A stretch of 64,000 nt of DNA from Echinarachnius parma (taxonomy: Eukaryota > Echinodermata > Echinoidea > Clypeasteroida > Echinarachniidae): assembly GCA_037951105.1 (NCBI GenBank), contig JBAMJV010003302.1, positions 1 to 64,000 of the forward strand, read 5' to 3'. Position 1 is the stretch's first letter; each line of letters begins with the position of its first letter. The notes beneath the pieces are model-generated. The model made no database searches. It had not been told where the DNA came from and saw only the letters and a program-made list of their open reading frames with translations. This document shows, piece by piece, positions 56,413 to 64,000 of this stretch. Both the position numbers and the translations under genes were made by a program.

Positions 56413-57892
56413 AACACAACAACAAAAGTAACTCCCCCCCTAATCAAAATAACGTAACTTTTTAACAAATAGGGTTTGAGCAACATAACTTGGCAGGAAT
56501 GTTTTAAAATTTATTGGCTAACGTCTCCGTGAAAATGAACTTGATCCGCAATGCCATGCATTAGTGAGCACACATTAAAGGCAAAAATTTCACTTTTCAA
56601 AAGTCACAAGAGTCAAAAAGTGAACATTTTTCCTTTGATGTGTGGTCACTCATCCATGACTCGACGGACCAATTTCATTTTCACACAACAGCTAGTTAAT
56701 AAATGTAGGAACAATCCTGCCGAGTTATTTTGCTATTTGATGAAGGGGGACTTATTTTTGTGTTGGGTTTAATTGATCAGTATTGTTGGAATAAACTTAA
56801 CAAAAAAGTAAGTCCCCTCCTGATTAGAATTACATATTCTTTTAAACAAAAATGTTTTGAGCAAAATAACTCCGCAGGATTGTTCCTACACTTATTGACT
56901 GTGTGAAAATGAAATTGGTCCATCGAGGCATGCATGAGTGAGCACACATCAAAGGAAAGATTGACACTTTGTGTGCTCACTCATGCGTGACTCAATAGAC
57001 CAACTTCATTTTCACACATAAGGTAGTCACAAAGTGTAGGAACAATCCTGCCGAGTTATTTTGCTAAAAACATTTTTGTCAAAAAGTGACGCCATTTTGA
57101 TTAGGGGGACTTACTTTTTTGCTGTGTTTATGAACCATGCAAGCTTTTACATAATAGACGCAACAAAAAAGTAAGTCCCCCTAATCAAAATGGCGTCACT
57201 TTTTGACAAAAATGTTTTGAGCAAAATAACTCGGCAGGATTGTTTCTACACTTTTTGATTAACTTATGTGTGAAAATGAAGTTGGTCAATTGAGTCACGC
57301 ATGAGTGAGCACACAAAGTGCCAATCTTTCCTTTGATGTGTGCTCACTCATGCATGACTCGATGGACCAATTTCATTTTCACACAGCAGTAAGTCAATAA
57401 GTGTAGAAACAATCCTGCCGAGTTATTTTGCTCAAAACATTTTTGTTAAAAAGTTATGTTATTCTAATCAGGAGGGGACTTACTTTTTTGTTGAGTTTAT
57501 TCCAACAATACTGATCAATTAAACCCAGCACAAACATAAGTCCCCCTTAATCAAATAACATAACTTTTTAACGAAAAGGTTTTGAGCAAAATAACTCGGA
57601 GGGATTGTTCCTACATTGTTTGACTAACTTCTGTGTGAAAATTAAATTGGTCCGTCGAGTCATGGATGAGTGACCACACATCAAAGGCAAAATTGTCACT
57701 TTTTGACTCTTGTGACTTTTGAAAAGTGACATTTGTGCCTTTAATGTGTGCTCACTCATGCATGGCATGGCGGATCAAGTTCATTTTTACGGAGACGTTA
57801 GCCAATAAGTTTAAAAACATTCCTGCCAAGTTATGTTGCTAAAACCCTATTACGCTATTTTGATTAGGGGGGAGTTACTTTTTTGTTGTGTT
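56413..57892. mobile_element. 1.48-kb palindrome of four units, each itself palindromic
   Basis: Units at about 56413-56770, 56800-57131, 57159-57495 and 57525-57892 each begin near CAACAAAAAAGTAAGTCCCC and end near its inverse. Each is folded about a CTCACTCATGCATGA-type centre. Units 1 and 4 are mirror copies with the same variants (for example AAGTCACAAGAGTCAAAAAG), as are 2 and 3, so the whole region is one palindrome about 57131-57158. TA borders it at 56411-56412 and 57893-57894. No protein. Confidence 0.85.
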
Positions 57893-57894
57893 TA

Positions 57895-59015
57895 TATTCC
57901 AGGTCTTTATTACTAACAGCGTATGTTTTGTAGCCTTCAAAGGATGGCAAACTATTTTGGAATTTGCATATATAAATATAATATTTAAGTAAAAGAAATA
58001 AATATGTAAGAAATTTATCATTATCAAAACCAAACATTTTTCCAAAAATTGTAGGGTTCAAAGCTTGCTTTGTCTTCTATTCAATAACCTTAATAGTCTT
58101 ATCCCAGATGGGCTTGACCACAGGAGCTCAACAAACAAATGAATATAAGTTTCTGGGGCTGTATTACAAAAAGCACATTTCGGGGAATCTTTTCATTTTA
58201 TTTTAAACAAAAAACTCATTTAAAGCTAAAATAAAAAGAACGAATACGTGTGGTAATGGTGGAATAGAAATTATTAGCATGAATTTTTTCCCAATTCTAT
58301 TGATCAGGGTCATAAATATTTCTCCAAAAATCTATTTGCCTTTCAGAGATACAAGAGTCTAATATAACACCATAAACATATTTTGGAATTTTCTTAGTAC
58401 TAAGAAATTTCGCCCTCATTTCATCAAATATTATATTTGGTGTTAAATCTGATAAACCCAGCCAATCTTCTGGAATATGTTTCATTAAAAAAATATACTT
58501 CCTCCCATCCTGTGGACTAATATCAAAATCTAAGACAAGTTCTTCAAATAATTTACCGCCAGGATGGGGAGGGTTAAGTAAATCAGAAATAAATATAATA
58601 CCTTTATCTAACCAGTCTTGATAAAGAAAATATTGTTTTGATTTTGAATTAATGTTTTTATTATACCAAATACATTGACAATCACCGAGAGATGAGAACG
58701 GGATATCCCATTCTATATAATTTAACAAACTTTTCTCTAAATAAATACCATGTTTGGAATGATTCTGCTAATTGAGATGAGGGTAATTTATCAAGAACAC
58801 TTACAGGACCATATGTTTGCCATAACATATCCTTACTATTACTAAAACAATTTAAAAGAGAAATTTCAATAGTCTTCCATAAACTTTAATAATTACCATC
58901 TAATAACAATTTTACCCATAACATCTTTTGTGCCACACAAAAACTACAGGGGTCAATCATACGTAAACCATCAGAAGAAAAATCGTTGCACATTAACTGT
59001 CTTTGGACCCTACCT
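57895..59015 (-). pseudogene. L1/Tx1-like LINE, 3' portion
   Basis: The minus strand gives FSSDGLRMIDPCSFCVAQKM and LWVKLLLDGNY (near 58900), FQTWYLFREKFVKL, and then the best frame (58297-58728, 143 codons) with YFLYQDWLDKGIIFISDLL and EELVLDFDISPQDGRKYIFL. This post-RT region (RN.LI..GGLKM-like, W..KGI..ISDLL) is diagnostic of Tx1/L1-type LINEs. There is a stop near 58885 and phase changes. It is cut on the right at TTAA by the Kolobok-like element. Confidence 0.8.
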
Positions 59016-60535
59016 TTAAAAGGATAGTTGAGTTTTGGTAAAGAGAGTTCAGTTTTGGTCAAACTGAATTTTAGTACCTAAGACTGCAGAATTACATTAT
59101 AACTCCACTAGCTGGAAAGGAATGAAAAATTACAAATGACTAAGTAAAAAGCATGTTATCATTCAAACAGAGCCGTTAAAACTCAAAAGGGTGCTCTCTA
59201 AAAACTCTATTGGTTTCAAACATTTAAAATAAAATATTGTGCATGTAATGTGTTGTTGAAATAGAGATTTGATAGAGAGATAATCAACAACTGTTTATGA
59301 ATCTCTTTTGAATTTTTTAGCTCATCCGGCCCGAAGGGCCCGATGAGCTTATGCCATGCCGTTGCGTCCGTCGTCCGTCCGTCCTTCCGTCCGTCCGTCC
59401 TTCCGTCCGTCCGTCCGTCCACAGTTTTCAAAATGCTTCTTCTTCGTTATTTTTCAACCGATTTTGATTCTGATTGTTTCATAAGATAGGGCTAGGAGGG
59501 GGATTTAAAACTTCTACACAGAATTTTGAAATTTTTCTCCATTAATTAATTATGGTAATTTATGCAAATTTATTCCAAAAATCACAAAAAATGCTTCTAC
59601 TCCTTCATTTCTCGACCGATTTTGATTTGGTTTGCTTTATCTGGTAGAGCTAACTTTGGTACACTAAACTTCTACACAGAATGTTGACATTTTTCTCCAT
59701 TAATTAATTATGGTAATTTATGCAAATTTATTCAAAAAATCACAAAAAATGCTTCTTCTCCTTCATTTCTCGACCGATTTTGATTTGGTTTGCTTTATCT
59801 GGTAGAGCTAACTTTGGTACACTAAACTTCTACACAGAATTTTGAAATTTGTCTCCATTAATTAATTATGGTAATTTATGCAAATTTATTCCAAAAATCA
59901 CAAAAAATGCTTCTTCTCCTTCATTTCTCGACCGATTTTTATTTGGTTTGCTTTATCTGGTAGAGCTAACTTTGGTACACTAAACTTCTACACAGAATTT
60001 TGAAATTTGTCTCCATTAATTAATTATGGTAATTTTTTATTTATTTATTTATTTATTTTTTATTTTTTATTTATTTATTTATTTTGTATTTATTTTTATT
60101 TTATAAAAAAAAAAAAAAAAATGTTGGTTATTTTGTTTACATTTTAAAATTTATTTATTATTATTTTTATTTATTTATTTATTTATTTTTCCCCATGTCC
60201 CTTCTGGGGCGTCAAATTTATATTTTTTTTGCTCTAATTAAACAAATTAAAAAAATTTATGTCCCTTCCAGGGCAGTTTTTGACCAGTTGAAAAGTGTAC
60301 CACATGAAATTTGCGATATTTGATGTTGCGAGATGCCGGATGAGCGCTACGTCATTGACGTTCTGGTTTAAAAAGTGGAAGCATTTAAAACAAATTGACG
60401 GCTGGTTCAAAATTATCAAATAATTGTGGGGCCCACATAAATGTTACAAATGGTTAAGTTTTTTGATATTTCAACCATTTCTGAACCTATATTTTGTATA
60501 GCGCCCTCTATACCAAGACTCAACTATCCCTTTAA
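59016..60535 (-). mobile_element. Kolobok-like element, complete, with nested array element
   Basis: The right end CAACTATCCCT followed by TTAA (60532-60535) and the left end AAGGATAGTTGAG preceded by TTAA (59016-59019) define the element. Without the insertion at 59319-60369 it is about 460 bp. Its body phrases match those at 56270-56400 and 48200-48480. The flanks are two different LINE relics in opposite orientation, so the insertion sits at or near an older junction. Confidence 0.65.
59319..60369 (+). mobile_element. Hairpin-tipped tandem-array element, copy 3, complete
   Basis: Hairpin AGCTCATCCGGCCC / GGGCCCGATGAGCT at 59319-59349, CCGTCCGT microsatellite, then about four and a half units of about 182 bp with CTCGACCGATTTTGAT, TCTGGTAGAGCTAAC and TATGGTAATTTATGCAAAT. 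A TTTA-rich stretch follows, then CATGTCCCTTCTGGGGCGTC, AGTTGAAAAGTGTACCACAT and GCCGGATGAGCGCTACGTCA. The CCGGATGAGC near the end is the inverse of the CTCATCCGG start. Units here are almost identical to one another, so it is recent. Confidence 0.8.
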
Positions 60536-61985
60536 CTAGCCCGAATCAAATCTATATTGAGTTTCGACTCTCTAAAAAAACAAAATACTAAACAAACAAA
60601 TAATATTTCACTACTATTATCAAGAGACAAGACAGTCTAAATTGCATCAAAGTCCAATGCCAACGTCAAAGAAGTCCTCAAAACAGAGTTAGACTCTCCA
60701 CAACTAAAATTACATCAACTAAATTTCACCAGCCAAAGTCTATTAATGCCTATTTGTATTGGTGTGTTAACTAAATTAATTTGTTTCAATATAACTTCCA
60801 GAACTTACAGACCGAGCAATGTCCGTCAAATATATAAACTCCGGTATTGTGTCTTGGATATAAAACCTTTTGGATATAGAACCTTAGACGTAAATATTGA
60901 AACAATATAATTTAATTATAGTATTCCTATTCCACCATGGACATGTTTGAATCACATATATCTTTGGAATTAAAAGAATATGTAGATAAAAGTGATAATC
61001 CTCATTATAAGTTGCAATGTACTCAAGAGTTGATTCAAAATAAATGGCACACAGAACTTCATATATTTACAGATGGTTCGCATATCCCAGGGCAGTATAC
61101 CTCATTGGCAGCCTTTTGGGTGCCAGCCCTTTGTTATAAACAAAGTAAAAGGTTTTCCTACTCAAAGTCATCGTTTAAAACAGAATTAGTTGCAATTATT
61201 TTGGCCCTAACATGGGTAGAACAATTTGATAATTTATATGTTGGAGTAGTCATTTTTAGTGATTCCTTGAATGGACTATTAGCCATTCGCAATGTAAAAG
61301 ATGATAACTTCGTAAAAGAAATTTTGATTTTGTTAACTCATTTAAGGAATAATAATATTAAGGTTTCTTTTGAATGGATTCCTGCCCATTGTGGCATTCA
61401 AGGCAATGCAATTGCAGATATATGTGCAAAGGCGGGACACAATGGTCCAATCCAGATATATAGTAAGATGACTCTTGCTGAAGCAAGACAGGAAACAAAG
61501 AATAAAATTAATAATATTTGGCAGCAGAGATTGGCAAACTCACTTTGTTTATTAAAGCAGGTATAAATGTACATACCACTCAAATGTGATACCTCCTTAT
61601 ATATGAAGGAAGAACAGATATTTCGACGACTACGTTTTGGTATCATAGGACTGAATTAAGATTTATTTAGATTAGGCCTGCATGAAAATGGTTCATGTGA
61701 TAGATGCTTAGAAACGGAAACGGTACTTCATTATTAAGCTAAATGCCCTCAATATATGATTGAAAGAGCAATGCTCATAATAGAGACGAATATTAATCGA
61801 CCTGACGAAATTACGAATTTGTTGAGAAGCTCAAATGTTCACATTCAAAGAGCTCTGGTTCGTTTTGTATGTAGAACAGGTCGATTTAAGGTCTTTAAAT
61901 TTCGTCTATATAGGCGACACTACAATGTAAAAAAAATAAAAAAAATAGATATTATATGATAATAAAATAGTTCTATTTTTGTTCG
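60536..61985 (+). mobile_element. I-clade-like LINE, 3' coding portion
   Basis: Contains the linker between RT and RNase H (60780-60930, several phases), the RNase H domain (60937-61566) and a C-terminal Cys/His knuckle at about 61645-61760: RLRFGIIGLN, CDRCLETETVLHY and CPQYMIERAM, with stops at 61657 and 61736. The frame then runs to 61959. An RNase H followed by a CCHC-type knuckle is typical of I-superfamily LINEs. The RT itself is absent. Confidence 0.8.
60937..61566 (+). pseudogene. LINE RNase H domain
   Basis: The 209-codon frame shows all four catalytic acids: ELHIFTDGSHIPG (first Asp), SSFKTELVAIILAL (Glu), VVIFSDSLNGLLAI (second Asp) and EWIPAHCGIQGNAIAD (His and last Asp). The enzyme removes the RNA strand during cDNA synthesis. 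The N-terminal 45 residues belong to the linker. The frame is intact over the whole fold and stops at 61564 just before the knuckle, so only the downstream part is damaged. Confidence 0.88.
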
Positions 61986-62640
61986 ACAAAGATAAATATT
62001 ATGTCATGAGTACAATTATATATATAACTATTTTGTTGATGCAAAAAAAAACATCTGTGGCGGGAGTCACTATGTAAGAATAGCATCGAAATAATAAGTA
62101 GGCGTGATTATTGTATTATTTTGATTGTCGTGTCGCTACATGTTTTGTTTTTTTGTTTTTTTGTTTATAATTTAGTTCATATCATAAAATATTGTCGAGT
62201 ATGTGTATATGTTGATGCCAAGCTACACATCAGTGGCGGGAGTTCCAATGTGAGAGCAGGGATCATATAAATAGTAGGAGTGAGTATTATAAAGTTGTGA
62301 CTGACTTGTCGCTATAATTTAATTAATCTAATGATACAGGGTTGAGTTTTGTAAATTAATGTTTATAACCTTTTTGTTGATGCGAAAGTACACATATGTG
62401 TCGGGAGTCCCTATTTGAGAATAGCATCGAAATGAATAGGCGTGAATATTGTATTATTATTATTATTTATTATTATTTTTTTTGTCGTGTCGCTACATGT
62501 TTTCTGTATCATTTAGTTGATATCATAAACTATTGTCGAGTATGTATATATTATGTTGATGCCAAGCTACACATCAGTGGCGGGAGTCCCAATGTGAGAG
62601 CAGGCACCATAAATAGTAGGAGTGAGTTTTGTTGTTTTGT
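61986..62640 (+). repeat. Tandem repeat in the LINE 3' UTR
   Basis: Units of about 340 bp alternate two related halves marked GGCGGGAGT(T/C)CCAATGTGAG and TCGGGAGTCCCTATTTGAG-like, at about 62057, 62233, 62400 and 62578. Each is followed by GTCGTGTCGCTACATGTTTT or TTGTCGCTATAATTTA and ATTGTCGAGTATGT. Confidence 0.75.
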
Positions 62641-62645
62641 TTATT

Positions 62646-62940
62646 GTATTAAGTTCAAGTTAAAGTTCAGTTTATTTAGCACTTCATAAAAAGAACAAAT
62701 TGACAAGGTAAGAACAAAAGAAAATCGAGGAATACAAGTTCTACATACAAAGTATACAAAATACGGACAAAATTATAAAGTGTAAGGAGTCGGTAGAAAG
62801 GCTGTAATTGCCTTATGTAAGACCGACCCCAGTAAAGATAATTAACGTACATACAAACAATACATCTAGGTAAATATACAATAATTAAAGCCCCTTGTCT
62901 TGATGGGGTATATATGTAATGCACGTTATAAAAATATCCA
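62646..62940 (-). mobile_element. CR1/L2-like LINE 3' UTR fragment
   Basis: AAGTTCAAGTTAAAGTTCAG at the left is the reverse of a TTGAAC-type tail, as in the LINE ending at 19223, followed by TTTATTTAGCACTTCATAAA. No coding part is left. Confidence 0.5.
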
Positions 62941-62970
62941 TATATTCAAACATGATGCTCACACATACTC

Positions 62971-64000
62971 TTTTTTTTTCTTTTTTTTTAAAGTGATTTT
63001 TATTTCTCCAAATTAACATAACATTTACAATTGAATAACATTTTAAATAATAAAAGTTTACATTTCAAGCGTACAAATCAAGTGTAATTCACAAAAATTA
63101 AACACAATGGAGATTTAACAATAAATAAAAAAGTAAGACATGCTACTTCTCCCACCCCCACCGCCCTCTCCCATGTTTACAAAATACATACTTAAATCAA
63201 TTCTTTTTAAATGTTACATGCTCACGGGAGAAACATCGCGTATGAAGAGTTCATTCTTTCAATCTTATTCTAATTTTACCGCTTCCCATTTTTGTAAATA
63301 TAATCCTAATTTCCCCATTTTTAGTTGCTATTCCCTTTTCCTGGTCCTTATACTCCAATAACAGTTTCTGTATTTTATCAATATTTGGTAGAACACCCTC
63401 TTTTCTAAATACAAATAAAATATATTTAACCATAAAAATAATGGTATTACAACATTTTATTCTGTTTGAATTACCTGACAATCCAACAAATATATCCCGC
63501 CAATTTAAGTCCTTTATTTCATCTAACTCAAAACGTTGTATCAAAGCTTGCCATATAAATTTTACATTAAAAAAAATATATATATATATGCGAATATGTT
63601 TCCCTTTCCCGTTTACAGTACGAACACAAGTTATCTTCAACAAATCCAAATCTAAATAAATGATCTTTAGTATAAATTGCCCCGTGCAGTAACTTAAATT
63701 GGAACTCTCTCTGTTTCCCAATAATTTAATGTTATTCTTGGTTTAAAAAAACATTCATACATTTCTTTATCTATAAAATTAAAATCATTTTGTCCATCTC
63801 TTATCTGTAAAACATATGACTTTTGTAATTCTCTAATAAAATAATCATATAATTTTCTTGATGGTACATCCTTAAAACTTAATTTTTTATCCAAAAGATA
63901 TAAATTAATATCATAATTTATTAAGTCTACCTCACAAAATTGTATCAAACCTAAATCATTTTCCAATCCCTCGGAATCGCATGATATATATCAATTATTG
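62971..64000 (-). pseudogene. L1/Tx1-like LINE, 3' end with poly(A), runs off the right edge
   Basis: A T-rich run at 62971-62990 is the poly(A) tail seen from the other strand. Coding to its right, read leftwards: FCEVDLINYDINLYLLDKKL and SFKDVPSRKLYDYFIRELQK (63694-63966), then after a phase change FRFGFVEDNLCSYCKRE with a Cys pair and, in the frame 63251-63721, FNVKFIWQALIQRFELDEI and DLNWRDIFVGLSGN. These match the C-terminal region of Tx1/L1 LINEs, the same type as at 57895-59015. Two phase changes are visible. Confidence 0.8.

Overview
The window looks like repeat-dense, AT-rich nuclear DNA of a marine invertebrate. I see no convincing host gene, no operon and no structural RNA gene. 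The eukaryotic signs are five or more kinds of non-LTR retrotransposon (RTE-like, CR1/L2-like, L1/Tx1-like, I-clade-like with RNase H), a tRNA-derived SINE, a rolling-circle Helentron with its coding region largely traceable, and many cut-and-paste elements with recognisable target-site duplications (TSDs). Hairpin-tipped repeats, this style of SINE and Helentrons are known to me from echinoderms, hemichordates, amphioxus and molluscs. An echinoderm-type deuterostome is my guess, held weakly.

Layout. 0-1.1 kb: 5' end of an RTE-like LINE (minus strand). 2.1-3.1 kb: an array element built from the word TTCCGAAGG. 3.4-4.6 kb: a hairpin-tipped tandem-array element. 5.85-14.0 kb: a decayed Helentron whose domains run peptidase C76-like, K/Q-rich 63-bp repeats, DUF6570, HUH/Y2 Rep, PIF1 helicase, endonuclease. 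14-18 kb and 29.7-33.6 kb: two blocks of one AT-rich dispersed repeat family. 18.7-29.5 kb: an inverted-repeat composite bounded by TA, holding a CR1/L2-like LINE in its loop and a 5.6-kb GACGTC-word element in one arm. 33.7-35 kb: second tandem-array element. 35.2-40 kb: another inverted composite with a nested mariner-like element and an RT relic. 40-45 kb: poly-G-bearing small repeats and a hairpin MITE. 45.5-46.1 kb: GC-rich element with TTAA ends, followed by a possible exon. 46.8-47.5 kb: second TTCCGAAGG element. 48.5-51.8 kb: a SINE split by a four-level nest of insertions. 52-53.2 kb: an RT relic split by a 530-bp mariner-like MITE. 53.3-55.3 kb: a hAT-like element containing a CGTACG-word element. 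56-60.5 kb: Kolobok-like ends, a 1.48-kb four-unit palindrome, an L1/Tx1 LINE 3' part and a third array element. 60.5-64 kb: I-clade LINE RNase H and L1/Tx1 LINE 3' end.

The strongest unifying observation is that several non-autonomous DNA elements with unrelated ends and different TSD lengths (8 bp, 5 bp, TA, TTAA, 2 bp) have interiors made almost entirely of one short word of about 6-12 bp, repeated head to head or as a palindrome: TTCCGAAGG, AGCAATTGCTT, CGTACG, GACGTC, possibly GGTGCA. This architecture is not explained by ordinary MITE decay and is my main candidate for something under-described. The second is the Helentron, because it joins a herpes-UL36-type (C76) cysteine-protease fold to a 22-copy repeat and a LINE-type endonuclease.

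All protein calls come from reading translations by eye. No database search was possible. All multi-domain mobile-element genes here carry frameshifts or stops and are annotated as remnants.
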